Assembly (NCBI GenBank): GCA_035362835.1
Contig: DAOSDY010000001.1
Span: forward strand, 1,240,001-1,304,000
DNA: 64,000 nt
Origin: Melioribacteraceae bacterium
GTDB taxonomy: Bacteria; Bacteroidota; Ignavibacteria; Ignavibacteriales; Melioribacteraceae
Reading direction: 5' to 3'
A program made the translations under genes and the position numbers. Positions 16,977 through 26,628 of the stretch are shown piece by piece. The notes below the pieces were generated by a model. That model searched no databases. It was given only the letters and a program-made list of their open reading frames with translations, and was not told the origin of the DNA. Within the stretch, counting starts at the first letter, position 1; each line of letters starts with the position of its first letter.

Positions 16977-17603
16977 ATGAAAAAATACTCATTAATAATA
17001 TTAATTCTCCTGCTTGCTTTTTCGGCAGCAAGAACTTACTCTCAGGTTACGATTGATAGCGATCGTTCAAAACATGCGTTGAGAGTTTTCGGGGGGGAAA
17101 TGACTCAGGAGGAAGAGGAAAAATATCTGAAAAACCTTTCACCTGAAACAAAGACCAAGCTCGAAGAGATAAAGAAACTTAATAAGAATAAGTATTATCA
17201 GCTTTTAAGAAACCGGAGCATTTATTCAATCGACGGTTTCTATTCTACCGGGGTTGCGCTTTATGAAACCGCGAGAGGTGAATATTTATCCCAAAAAAAA
17301 TCAGATACACAGAGCGAAGTAAATAAAAAACAGATGGAGGCGGAAATTGATGTCGAACTGATTCTGCTAAAGTATAAAAGCGCCGATGAAGCACAGCAGC
17401 AGAAAATGCGTAGCGAACTTAGCAATGCTCTTGGAAAACTCTTCGATATCCGCGAGACATTTAAACAGGAAGAAATCAGAAGTCTTGAAAAACGACTTCA
17501 GGAACTGAAAGAATCTCTGAATACCCGCAAGCAGAACCGCGAGAATATTGTAAACAGAAGATTGAAAGAGCTTTTAAATGAAAAAGATGATTTAAGATGG
17601 TAG
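16977..17603 (+). CDS. Secreted coiled-coil protein in the ECF cassette
   Basis: 208 residues: a signal peptide (YSLIILILLLAFSAARTYSQ), then a highly charged helical protein with strong coiled-coil character, especially residues 130-208 (repeated Glu/Lys/Arg with RSLEKRLQELKESLNTRKQN). No family signature is certain. The helical, charged periplasmic layout and its place behind an ECF/anti-sigma pair recall Spy/CpxP or heavy-metal-resistance-type proteins, but the LTxxQ motif of that family is not evident. GGAGGG lies six bases ahead of the ATG. It is followed by the terminator hairpin at 17611-17639. Confidence 0.6.
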   Translation: MKKYSLIILILLLAFSAARTYSQVTIDSDRSKHALRVFGGEMTQEEEEKYLKNLSPETKTKLEEIKKLNKNKYYQLLRNRSIYSIDGFYSTGVALYETARGEYLSQKKSDTQSEVNKKQMEAEIDVELILLKYKSADEAQQQKMRSELSNALGKLFDIRETFKQEEIRSLEKRLQELKESLNTRKQNRENIVNRRLKELLNEKDDLRW

Positions 17604-17610
17604 GAAATGT

Positions 17611-17639
17611 GCCGCGCTCTTCGAATGGGAGAGCGCGGC
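17611..17639. terminator. Bidirectional terminator
   Basis: A perfect 10-bp stem GCCGCGCTCT/AGAGCGCGGC with a 9-base loop lies between the stop of the coiled-coil gene (17603) and the stop of the kinase gene (17645). The GC-rich stem is followed on the plus strand by a short T-containing tract (TATTATTTT). It probably separates the two convergent transcripts. Confidence 0.75.
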
Positions 17640-17644
17640 AGCTA

Positions 17645-20600
17645 TTATTTTGCTTTCTGAAACTCGAGTGTGAATGTAGATCCGACTCCTTTCTGCGATT
17701 CCAGCCGAATAGACCCCTCGTTAAGCTCGACAAATCTTTTTACTATTGCCAGTCCAAGTCCCGAGCTTGTTTCCCCGGCAGTCGGAACAGAGGATAATTT
17801 TACAAACGGTTTGTAAAGATTCTTAATATCCTCCTCGCTGAACCCCTGTCCGCTATCTTTAACTGTAATTATAATTTTATCACCTTCTTCTTTCAGTCCT
17901 ACAATAATATCCTTACCCTGATTAGAATATTTTATTGCGTTGCTGATTAAATTTTCTATTATCTGTACAAATAATATATTATCAGCAAAAATGAAATATT
18001 CCCCGGGACCGAAATTCTTAATAATAGACTGATTTTTTCTGTCGGAATAATGAAGCATCCTGGTAATTATTTTGTTGATCTCAGATGTAACACCAAAAAT
18101 GCTTTTTTCGATAGAGAAATTCTGTCCCTCAAACCTGCTGAAATTTAGAAGTTGTGAGATAAGGTCCTGCATCCTTTCGCCGGCCTCACCAATCATTTTA
18201 ACGATTTCTCTCTCTTCGGATTTTAATTCAACATCGTCCATCAGTATTTCAGCAAATCCTTTTACAGCAAAGACCGGGTTTTTAAGATCATGAGAAACAA
18301 TCCTGAGAATTTCGTTTTTCTGGCGGCTCTCTTCCTCTGCTTTGTCTCTAAGCTTCTTTTCTTCGCGTGCAGCCATTTCGGCTTCCTCTTTTGCTATTCT
18401 GTAGCCCTGAGTCCGTTCTTCAACTATTTTTTCCAGGTTCAAACGATGTCGCTTAGCGCTCTGCAAGCGGTAATAGAAGAATAGGAAAATACCCGATACA
18501 GCAATTAAGAAGGCGATTATATAAAACGCAGGCGTCTCCGTGATCTTTGCTTCAATACTGAATTTAATTGATGCCGGGCTTATACTCCAGTTACCGTAAC
18601 TGTCCGATGCGAAAATTTGAAACTCGTAGTCTCCATACGGTAGTTTTTGATAACTCACATCCCTCCTGCCTTCAACATTAAGCCATTCTTTATCCAGTCC
18701 GACGAGTTTGTACTTGAACCGGACATTCTGGGGAGATGAAAATGAAGGGGAGTTAAATCTAATTGTAAAATTAGTGTAATCGCTAGGTAATATAATTTCA
18801 TCGCCGGGATGATAAATAGTATCCTTTAATTCCAGTGATTCAATAAAAATTTTGGGTTCGGCAACAATATCCTTGAATGATTTTAAATCGATTACTACGG
18901 GACCTCCGAATGACGGAAACCATAGATTGCCCTCGTAATCCCGCAGCCAGCTTGGCTGACAACCGCCGTTAAACTCGATGTTTGCCAATCCCTCTTCCGA
19001 GCCGTAATTGATAGAAATAAGAAAATCTTTTTTATTCCCGAGATAATTTTCTATTTCTGTTTCCCGGATTCTGAATATTCCGTTGTTGCACGTAAACCAG
19101 AAATTCCCGTTACCGTCCTCTGCTATTGCGGAAATAATATCGTTAAACAATCCGTCCTTTCTGGTAATTGTAACAAATCGATCGCCCAGCTTTACTCTTA
19201 GACCGTTTCCGTAGGTTCCAACCCAAAGACGTTTTTTCTTATCGATGTATAACGCGCGTGCGGATTTTGCATTAGCCTCTTGAACAAAATGGAAGTTTCC
19301 GTTTTCATATTTGAACAGCCCCTCGTCGGAGGCAATCCACACTATGCCCTTTTCGTCCTGTATAAAATGTCTGTAAAGGTTTCTCCGAGATTTATCGGGA
19401 TAATAAACCCGAAATTTTCCATTTTCATAGATTGTAACCGCGCTGATTGAACCGAACCAGATTCTTCCGGAATTATCGGTAAAAGCGGAAAAGAAATTTG
19501 TGCCGGCTTTCTGTCTTAAGCTGTCTTTATCTATAAATTCTTCTAATTTATCGTTTTTTGATTTATAAATACCGGTTCCGTTTGTACCAATCCAGATGTC
19601 GTTATTTTTATCCTCTGTAAAGGCCCATGTAATCGTTTTTGGATTTGAAGCTTCATATTCTTTAAATGGGGTTACTATTCTTTTATTGTCCACAATTTTC
19701 TGAATACCCGGATTCTGACCGATCCAGATAGAACCGTCAGAAGAATTAAAGATGGGGTATGTATTTAGTTCGTCAATGCCGAAAGTTTTATCGAGAGTAT
19801 ATATGAATTTCTTCTTAATTAGAAAAAGTCCGTAAAGTTGTGTTCCCACCCAGTAGTTGTTTTCTGAGTCTATGAACACGCGTGAATAAACGGTGGTTGA
19901 TATTCTGCCTTTTGGAATAATTGTTTCCAGTGAATTATTCTTAATTAATACAACAGACCCGTCATATGTTCCGGCAAGAATAGACGAATCTTTCATAAAT
20001 ATAGTGCTGATTAATTTATCCGGAAATAAGTTTACGGGATTTGAAAGCTCGTCGAATGTTGCAGAATAGTATATTTTCAGGCCGAACAAAATCCAAATCC
20101 CTTTTTCATTATATATACTTTGATTATGAAATCCATACGGAAGCGGAAGGAGTTTTTCTTTAACTATCCGGCCGTTGTAAAAAAGCAACGCCTGATTATC
20201 GAACATCGCGAATAAGGTATCGTTTTTTGTCCTGTGGCTGAAGGAAATATAATCGTAATCTTTTATGGGTTTGCCGTTTATTAAGGAATCAATTTTTGTT
20301 GCCTTATCGTTGGCATAGTAAAACATGTCCCGGTTGGTGCTGCAAATATAATAATTGCCTTTCGAGTCCTCCGCAAATTGATAAACATTAAAATGAGAGT
20401 CCGAAAATATGCCGGTTATATCGGTGAATGTTCTTCCGTCAAAAACGATTAGCTTTCCAAGTTCGTTTGAAATCCATAAGCGGTTTCTGCTGTCCAGGAA
20501 AAGAGAATTAATTCGATCGCTCTGAAGAACCGGATATTGACTTGTTGAGTATGTTCGGAAATTTAATCCATCGAAACGGACAAGTCCGCCGTAAGTAGCC

Positions 20601-20791
20601 AGCCAGATATATCCGTTCTGATCCTGGACAATCCGGTTAATAGAATTCTGGGGAAGTCCAGAATTGGAGTTCCAGTTTGTTACAACATATTTTTCCGACG
20701 GTGAAATCGGGCGTATGTTTTGCAATATTTTCGGCTGTGCGTATAAAACCGCGCCGAATAGTAAAAGGAAAATAATCTTATAGAAGATCAT
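17645..20791 (-). CDS. Two-component-propeller sensor histidine kinase
   Basis: 1048 residues. A signal peptide (1-18) is followed by two seven-bladed Reg_prop propellers (about 35-640, repeated WxATxGGL and LWVGT-type blades), a Y_Y_Y beta domain (about 680-745), one transmembrane helix (about 752-775), a coiled coil, a HisKA domain with phospho-acceptor His 834 in VSHDLKNPV, and an HATPase domain with DSGQGFS and GLGLAI. This is the periplasmic-sensor architecture of Bacteroidota glycan sensors, but it lacks the receiver and AraC domains of hybrid systems, so an unlinked response regulator is needed. It lies 132 bp after the DUF4175 gene on the same strand. The ligand is unknown. Confidence 0.92.
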   Translation of the reverse strand: MIFYKIIFLLLFGAVLYAQPKILQNIRPISPSEKYVVTNWNSNSGLPQNSINRIVQDQNGYIWLATYGGLVRFDGLNFRTYSTSQYPVLQSDRINSLFLDSRNRLWISNELGKLIVFDGRTFTDITGIFSDSHFNVYQFAEDSKGNYYICSTNRDMFYYANDKATKIDSLINGKPIKDYDYISFSHRTKNDTLFAMFDNQALLFYNGRIVKEKLLPLPYGFHNQSIYNEKGIWILFGLKIYYSATFDELSNPVNLFPDKLISTIFMKDSSILAGTYDGSVVLIKNNSLETIIPKGRISTTVYSRVFIDSENNYWVGTQLYGLFLIKKKFIYTLDKTFGIDELNTYPIFNSSDGSIWIGQNPGIQKIVDNKRIVTPFKEYEASNPKTITWAFTEDKNNDIWIGTNGTGIYKSKNDKLEEFIDKDSLRQKAGTNFFSAFTDNSGRIWFGSISAVTIYENGKFRVYYPDKSRRNLYRHFIQDEKGIVWIASDEGLFKYENGNFHFVQEANAKSARALYIDKKKRLWVGTYGNGLRVKLGDRFVTITRKDGLFNDIISAIAEDGNGNFWFTCNNGIFRIRETEIENYLGNKKDFLISINYGSEEGLANIEFNGGCQPSWLRDYEGNLWFPSFGGPVVIDLKSFKDIVAEPKIFIESLELKDTIYHPGDEIILPSDYTNFTIRFNSPSFSSPQNVRFKYKLVGLDKEWLNVEGRRDVSYQKLPYGDYEFQIFASDSYGNWSISPASIKFSIEAKITETPAFYIIAFLIAVSGIFLFFYYRLQSAKRHRLNLEKIVEERTQGYRIAKEEAEMAAREEKKLRDKAEEESRQKNEILRIVSHDLKNPVFAVKGFAEILMDDVELKSEEREIVKMIGEAGERMQDLISQLLNFSRFEGQNFSIEKSIFGVTSEINKIITRMLHYSDRKNQSIIKNFGPGEYFIFADNILFVQIIENLISNAIKYSNQGKDIIVGLKEEGDKIIITVKDSGQGFSEEDIKNLYKPFVKLSSVPTAGETSSGLGLAIVKRFVELNEGSIRLESQKGVGSTFTLEFQKAK

Positions 20792-20923
20792 AAAATGGAA
20801 TCCGCGCCCCGAGTTTACAAATTTTGCTATTTCGCCGGTCTCAATTTATATCAGGATAAGATATGCTTCAAGGGATAGACTTATAAATGCTCTTTATTAC
20901 AATATCCGGGCAGTAAAAAACGG

Positions 20924-23900
20924 TTACCGGTTCTCCTTCTCGAGGGCTTCGAAATATTTTCTAATCAGATCCTCGTAATCTTTCCTGTAACCTTCTCTTA
21001 TTGCTTTCATAAGTTCGTCTCTCAGTTTGTTTTTTCCCTCCTCGGTTGTAAGAATCAGTTTAGGCGGGGAAGTCAGCACAAAATCCTTTCCGGTACTTGA
21101 TTTTCTTTCCTTTTCAAAATCTCTTTCGTTTATTGAGCGCTGTGCATCCAGAAGTTTTGATAGGATCCTTTCCTGTTGTTTAATGATATCATCATCGAGT
21201 TTATCCGATTGAAGATTAGATACGACCTCTTTCATTTCTTCAAGTATTTTTTCAAGGTTAGCCGCAAGTTGTTTCGAGCGTCCTGTTTCTACCGCCTCGC
21301 GGTTCAACTCTTCAAGTGATTTCCTGATCAGTTCCTGCTGCCCTGCCAGTCTTTCCATCTGAGCCATCATTTCCTGCGACATTTGCCCGCGATTCATCAT
21401 TTGAGTTAAGCGGTTCAGGTCCAATTGCTGCTGGGCCATTTGCTGAAGCTGCTGCATCATGCCCATCATTCCGCCTCCCTGGCCGCCGCTCATCATCTGG
21501 TCCATCCCCCTCTTCATCAAACCGGCGGTCTCATTCAGGTTTCTCATCGCTTCGGTTTGACGCTGTGCCGAAAGAGCCGGGTTCCCGTTCTGCATCCATG
21601 TAATCGACTGCTGCATTTCGGAATAAGCTTTACCGAGAGCCTTCCCCATTTCCGGAGTAATTGCGAATGTCTTTTGAGATAAAGCCGTCATTTTCTGAAG
21701 TATGCGGCTCAGATTACCCTGCATCTCGCTTTGTTTCCTGCTGAAACCGGAAAGCTCCGGCGACATAGCGGATAAATCCCTGCTCTCATTTTTTAAATTC
21801 TCCTGACTCCTTGATAAAGCGAGCAGATCATCGAGAATCTTCATCATCTCGTAAAAAGTTTTCATTTGGTTCATCTGCTGGAGAGCAGACTGAAGACTTT
21901 CCATTTGTTCCCGCGAGCTCTGAACATTTTTAGAGAGCTGCTGTTGATTTTTTAGCGCCTCGGATTTTTGCATCCTTTGTAAATTCCTGACCGCTTCTTC
22001 GGAAAGCTTAGTATTGTTCTGCTTAGCGAACTCTTCGAGCAGCTTTTCCATTTCTTCTTTCGGCATATCTTTTAAATCATCCATCATTCTATCAAGCTTT
22101 TCCATTTCGCTCTTCAACTGATTTAGATTTTCCGTTAAATCATCCTGCCGTGCCGCAATCTCACCCAGCTTCCTTTTGTCGTTTAGATCAGCCCTCTCGG
22201 TTTTATCAGAGAGCTCCCCGATTTTTTCTGATAGATCGTCGGCTCTTTTAATAAGCTCGTCCAGCTTTTGTTCTATCTGAACTCTCTTTAAAAGATTTAG
22301 AGTACGCTCCAAGCTTTTTCTGAAATATTCTTCATTAGCTTTGATCTGATCGAGCGAGACTTGTACATTATCCCGCAAAAGGCTTTTAAGCGCCTCCTCC
22401 ATTCTTTTAAATGCCTGGCGAAGTTCCTCGCTATTCAGCTGTTCGAGCAGATCCTGAAGCTCGTTATATTTCTGAAGAGTCTCCTCGGAGAGCAGATTAT
22501 TCTGCATCAGGTCTTTGCGCATCCCGCTCAGTTTGTCTTCTATATTCCCGGTTTTTTCCATCAGATCTTCAAATTTGCGCGAAGCCTTTTCAATTCTTTC
22601 CTTCTCCTGCCAGGAAATTTCCCGGCTGTTCTGTTTAAGTTCATCGCCTATCTTTTTAAGCTCCCGGTTTAATTCTTCAGCTTCTTTAATCGTTTCGGCA
22701 AGCTCTCCGGTTGTTTCCTCCCGGGAATTGTCGGCAAGACGGTACAATTCATCGAGTGAGGGAACAAATACTGTTATCGCCTTGGTGCGAGCGGATTTGG
22801 GTCCGGAAATTTCATCATTATCAAAAATTTCAAGATAGAAAGAGATCGATTCACCTTCCGCAAGGTATAGAGGCGCTAAATCCCATACATAGTATACTTC
22901 ATCCTCAAGCCGGTTGCTGTTAATTGTTATGGGAATTATAGATTCTACATTCATCGGTTCGCGGTATTTAGATGCGATAAGACGGTGCTTAAGCAGCAGA
23001 GATGTAAAACCGTAATCGTCTCTTATTTTTGAAATAACAGGTACCCGGCCGTCTGTACCAAGCTTCACATTTTCTGCGGGACTGATCAATTCAATTTCCG
23101 GAGGCCTGTCGTTGAGAAGTTCTATTGAGTATCTGATCGGGTCCGAATTTTCAACACCCTGTTTATCTTTTACAAAAATTAAATATGCCGATGCTTTATT
23201 GACTGAAAACAGGGCAGATGCTTTGGATTCTACAACCCCCATTTTAATTTGTGAACTGTCATCGAACATAATTAAAGCATCGGAAAGATCTCTTGAAGCG
23301 TCAATCGATATTTCTATTTCACTTCCGGGAAGTGCGGAGATGTTTCCGTTATCACGCTGAACCGACTTTGCAAGCCCGGAATATGCCGGAGGATTTATAG
23401 TGAGGTCAAGCCGCGTTATAATCGGCCGGTTTATTACCGCTATAGTATATTTATCGCTCTCAATCCCTGAAGAGGCGGCATAATATTGAAAGGAGTTTTT
23501 AACATTTCGGATGGTATAATAAAAAACTCCGGAAGAATCAGGATTTAATACTATTTCCTCGAATTCCGTTTTTTCATTTGATTTGGTAAAGAGTGTTAAA
23601 ATGTTCGGGATTTCGCCTGAAGCGCTTACCTTTATTGAAACATCATCCCCCTTTGTTATCTCATCGTTGCCGGGAAGTATATGAAGGTAAAATTTTTGAT
23701 GAATCAAAAATTCGCGATCATAATTGATAATCCGGTATGCCGAAGCTGAAAGATCTGGAAAAAACCGGAACAGCAGGATTGCTAGAATCGTGATTATTAA
23801 AGCAATACGGATTCTCCCTTTGGCCGGTCCGAAATTAATTGCTTTCCTGAAATCGATCGATTCCGATTTTGTATAAATCCTGTTAAAAGCCGCTGCAATC

Positions 23901-24283
23901 AAATCTGATGAATAACCCGGATATACAGAGGATCTGATTTCGAATGCATTGATCAGCTCATCTTTTATTTCTTGAAATACGTTGCCGACTTTTTTTGCTG
24001 CCGAGAAATGATCGGGTTTTGATATTACGAAGAAGGAAGCCGCCAGCGGTGTAATTACTTTAACAATAAGGAATACCGACACTGCAATTATTGATAACCA
24101 GAACAGAATTGTCCGCGCTGAAGAACTAAAATTGAACATAAGATTAAACAAGGAAACCGAGGTAACAATAGCAACCGAAAACAGAATGAACAATCCGGTC
24201 CCGGCAAGTGCTTCACGCCTTTTGTCCAGGGATTCAACCTCGGCCAGACGTTTATAAATTTTGCTAATAAGATTATTATCCAT
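20924..24283 (-). CDS. DUF4175-like membrane protein with long coiled coil
   Basis: 1119 residues. Transmembrane helices lie in the first 85 residues and near 152-172. A beta-rich extracytoplasmic region (about 180-510) with LDLTINPPAYSGLA-type strands follows, then about 600 residues of coiled coil. The stretch at about 890-960 is very rich in Met, Gln and Gly (GGQGGGMMGMMQQLQQMAQQ). This matches the DUF4175 layout of Bacteroidota proteins usually found near MoxR, DUF58 and Bat genes. None of those is in the window. It starts 49 bp after the DUF4159 stop codon, so the two form an operon. Function unestablished; a structural envelope role is inference. Confidence 0.8.
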   Translation of the reverse strand: MDNNLISKIYKRLAEVESLDKRREALAGTGLFILFSVAIVTSVSLFNLMFNFSSSARTILFWLSIIAVSVFLIVKVITPLAASFFVISKPDHFSAAKKVGNVFQEIKDELINAFEIRSSVYPGYSSDLIAAAFNRIYTKSESIDFRKAINFGPAKGRIRIALIITILAILLFRFFPDLSASAYRIINYDREFLIHQKFYLHILPGNDEITKGDDVSIKVSASGEIPNILTLFTKSNEKTEFEEIVLNPDSSGVFYYTIRNVKNSFQYYAASSGIESDKYTIAVINRPIITRLDLTINPPAYSGLAKSVQRDNGNISALPGSEIEISIDASRDLSDALIMFDDSSQIKMGVVESKASALFSVNKASAYLIFVKDKQGVENSDPIRYSIELLNDRPPEIELISPAENVKLGTDGRVPVISKIRDDYGFTSLLLKHRLIASKYREPMNVESIIPITINSNRLEDEVYYVWDLAPLYLAEGESISFYLEIFDNDEISGPKSARTKAITVFVPSLDELYRLADNSREETTGELAETIKEAEELNRELKKIGDELKQNSREISWQEKERIEKASRKFEDLMEKTGNIEDKLSGMRKDLMQNNLLSEETLQKYNELQDLLEQLNSEELRQAFKRMEEALKSLLRDNVQVSLDQIKANEEYFRKSLERTLNLLKRVQIEQKLDELIKRADDLSEKIGELSDKTERADLNDKRKLGEIAARQDDLTENLNQLKSEMEKLDRMMDDLKDMPKEEMEKLLEEFAKQNNTKLSEEAVRNLQRMQKSEALKNQQQLSKNVQSSREQMESLQSALQQMNQMKTFYEMMKILDDLLALSRSQENLKNESRDLSAMSPELSGFSRKQSEMQGNLSRILQKMTALSQKTFAITPEMGKALGKAYSEMQQSITWMQNGNPALSAQRQTEAMRNLNETAGLMKRGMDQMMSGGQGGGMMGMMQQLQQMAQQQLDLNRLTQMMNRGQMSQEMMAQMERLAGQQELIRKSLEELNREAVETGRSKQLAANLEKILEEMKEVVSNLQSDKLDDDIIKQQERILSKLLDAQRSINERDFEKERKSSTGKDFVLTSPPKLILTTEEGKNKLRDELMKAIREGYRKDYEDLIRKYFEALEKENR

Positions 24284-24332
24284 CGAATAAAATCGTGTTG
24301 CTATTAAAATGTTTTCTCTCTCAATGCTGCTA

Positions 24333-25004
24333 TCAGTTCATTAACGCCCACACAACAATGTTGGTTCCGAACTTTAAAGCCTCTTCTCTTTTAGCGGGCG
24401 GATTTTTATGAACCTCCGGGTCGGCCCAGCCGTCGCTCGGATTGCTTTCATATGTATAGTAAACACACAATCTTCCTTCATGAAAAATTCCGAATCCACG
24501 GGGCGGATTATTATCGTGCTCGTGAGTCTTTGGGGGCCCGTTCCGGAAATCAAACATGCAATTATAAAGTCCGTAATCAAACGGAATTTCTACAAGATCT
24601 TTTTGCGGGAATACTTTTTTTAACTCCCTTCGTAAAGCCTTATCTAGTCCGTAGTCGTCATCAACATAAAGAAATCCTCCGTTCTCAAGATAAGTGCGCA
24701 GCTTCCGCGCGTCAGAATCGGAAAAAACAATATTACCATGACCAGTTATGAAAAGGAAAGGATATGAGAATACGTTGCCGCTTGATAAATCTACAAATTC
24801 ATATTTCGGATTAGTTTTTATATTAGTGTTCTGTGCTATAAATCTTAAAAGATTTACTTCGGCAGAAGGATCGTTGTACCAGTCGCCTCCGCCGTTGTAT
24901 TTTAGCCGGGCAATCATAAATCCCCCGTCATTCTGTGCCGGGGAAACGGAAGGCCAGGTGGCAAATAGTATAAGAATTCTTATAAGTAATTTCATCGGTT
25001 GCAT
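24333..25004 (-). CDS. DUF4159 domain protein, exported
   Basis: 223 residues with an N-terminal signal peptide (LLIRILILFATWPSVSPAQ). The DUF4159 core is well conserved: MIARLKYNGGGDWYND near 30-45, FLFITGHGNIVFSD, LRTYLENGGFLYVDDDYG near 105-122, and CVYYTYESNPSDGW near 180. The glutamine-amidotransferase-like fold of the family lacks a catalytic Cys-His pair, so it is thought to bind and not to catalyse. In the FCB group it is typically encoded with DUF4175 and aerotolerance (Bat) genes, and here it directly precedes DUF4175. The role is unproven. Confidence 0.85.
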   Translation of the reverse strand: MQPMKLLIRILILFATWPSVSPAQNDGGFMIARLKYNGGGDWYNDPSAEVNLLRFIAQNTNIKTNPKYEFVDLSSGNVFSYPFLFITGHGNIVFSDSDARKLRTYLENGGFLYVDDDYGLDKALRRELKKVFPQKDLVEIPFDYGLYNCMFDFRNGPPKTHEHDNNPPRGFGIFHEGRLCVYYTYESNPSDGWADPEVHKNPPAKREEALKFGTNIVVWALMN

Positions 25005-25119
25005 TTATTTTACAGGGTGAAGATAAATATTTAATACTCACTTTGCACAGCCAAAAGAAAATCAACGGGCGAATCATTTATTCATTTCTTATTTTTTATA
25101 TAACAATTAAGAGAGAACA

Positions 25120-26586
25120 ATGAAGACGATTCAAATCCTTATCATATTATTATTTCCATTTCTTATTAACGCGCAAACGGTAAACTTCAATGAGTATTTC
25201 GAAGATCAGACCATGCGGATCGACTATTTTCATATTGGTGATTCCGTCACCGAAATTATAACAATCGATTTTATATATAAGTACGGAATATGGGCCGGGA
25301 GCACTAAGAACCTGATCGATAATTTCAATAACGGGGCATACTATCATAAAATTTATGATCTGAATTCAGGCCGTTTAATTTATTCCAAAGGATTCGACAG
25401 TTATTTCAAAGAATATCAGACGACAGGAGAAGCCGTAAACGGAATTCAAAGATCTTTTCACGAAAGCGCGATCATTCCTTATCCTAAATCTAAAATTAAA
25501 TTTGTGATTGAAAAACGGGACAAGCGGAATCAGTTAAATGAAATTTTTTCAACTATTATAAATCCAGACGACCTCTACATAATAAAAGATCCAATCGCTG
25601 ATGCCGGAGTGAGGACAATCAACAGCCACAAATCGGGCGATCCGCATAACAGGGTTGATGTTGTAATTATAGGCGACGGCTACACTGCCGGTGAATCCGA
25701 AAAGTTCGACCGCGATCTCAAGAGGTTTACAGATGTTTTATTAAATCACGAACCGTATAAGAAACACAAAGATAAATTTAATGTGTACGGAATATTCAAA
25801 GCTTCTGCCGAAAGCGGAATTGATGAGCCTGGCGCCAATGTTTATAAGAAAACGGTTCTTAACACAACTTATTACGCAATGGGATCGGAAAGATACATAC
25901 TCACAGAGGATAACAGAACTCTGCGCGATATAGCCTCTCATGTTCCATATGACGCGATTTATATTATGGTAAACGGATCGCGATACGGAGGCGGGGGACT
26001 GTACAACACATACTGCACTTTCGTTGCCGATAATCAGTTCTGCAACTATCTATTCCTTCATGAATTCGGACATTCGTTCGCGGGCCTTGCCGATGAATAT
26101 TATACTTCCGAAACAGCGTATAACGATATGTATACCGAAGGAATTGAACCCGTTGAACCGAATATTACCCGTCTCTACGACAAAAATAATCTGAAATGGA
26201 AAAATCATATTACTCCTGGAATTGAAATACCAACTCCCTGGGAAAAAGAGGAATATGATAGAACTGATTATGCTTGGCAGACAATCAGAAAACAGATGAA
26301 CAACAACATTGCAAAAATGAAAAGAGAAAATGAACGGGAAGCAATAATAAAAGCTGCACAGGCTGAGTATGATGCAAAAGATAAAGCACGGAGCGAGGAA
26401 GTGGATAAATATTTGAAATCATCAAAGTTTATTGGAAAGGTCGGTGCTTTTGAGGGTGCGGGCTACAACGCCAAGGGAATGTACAGGTCGATGCTCGATT
26501 GTATTATGTTTACAAAAGGCGCTAAACCATTCTGCAAAGTCTGCGAAGAGCATATTGCTAAAGTAATAATGCATTACGCTGAGTAG
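25120..26586 (+). CDS. Secreted M64-family zinc metallopeptidase
   Basis: 488 residues with a signal peptide (ILIILLFPFLINAQ), an N-terminal beta domain (about 20-160), and an M64 catalytic domain. The zinc motif HExxHxxxxxxD is seen as His 314, Glu 315, His 318 and Asp 325 in HEFGHSFAGLADE. Other M64 hallmarks are DVVIIGDGYTAGE near 184-197 and the final MLDCIMFTKG with Cys residues (CKVCEEH). M64 peptidases include IgA-cleaving enzymes of gut bacteria; in an environmental organism other proteins are the likelier substrates. The gene is divergent from DUF4159 and 42 bp ahead of the DJ-1/PfpI gene. Confidence 0.92.
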   Translation: MKTIQILIILLFPFLINAQTVNFNEYFEDQTMRIDYFHIGDSVTEIITIDFIYKYGIWAGSTKNLIDNFNNGAYYHKIYDLNSGRLIYSKGFDSYFKEYQTTGEAVNGIQRSFHESAIIPYPKSKIKFVIEKRDKRNQLNEIFSTIINPDDLYIIKDPIADAGVRTINSHKSGDPHNRVDVVIIGDGYTAGESEKFDRDLKRFTDVLLNHEPYKKHKDKFNVYGIFKASAESGIDEPGANVYKKTVLNTTYYAMGSERYILTEDNRTLRDIASHVPYDAIYIMVNGSRYGGGGLYNTYCTFVADNQFCNYLFLHEFGHSFAGLADEYYTSETAYNDMYTEGIEPVEPNITRLYDKNNLKWKNHITPGIEIPTPWEKEEYDRTDYAWQTIRKQMNNNIAKMKRENEREAIIKAAQAEYDAKDKARSEEVDKYLKSSKFIGKVGAFEGAGYNAKGMYRSMLDCIMFTKGAKPFCKVCEEHIAKVIMHYAE

Positions 26587-26628
26587 TATTGAATGAATTA
26601 ATAAAATGATATTGTAAGGTAAATTATA

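Noticed and set aside
22361..22923. Several plus-strand open frames across the DUF4175 coiled coil
   Set aside because: Low-complexity coiled coil on the minus strand produces long shadow frames; none has a ribosome binding site or a family pattern.
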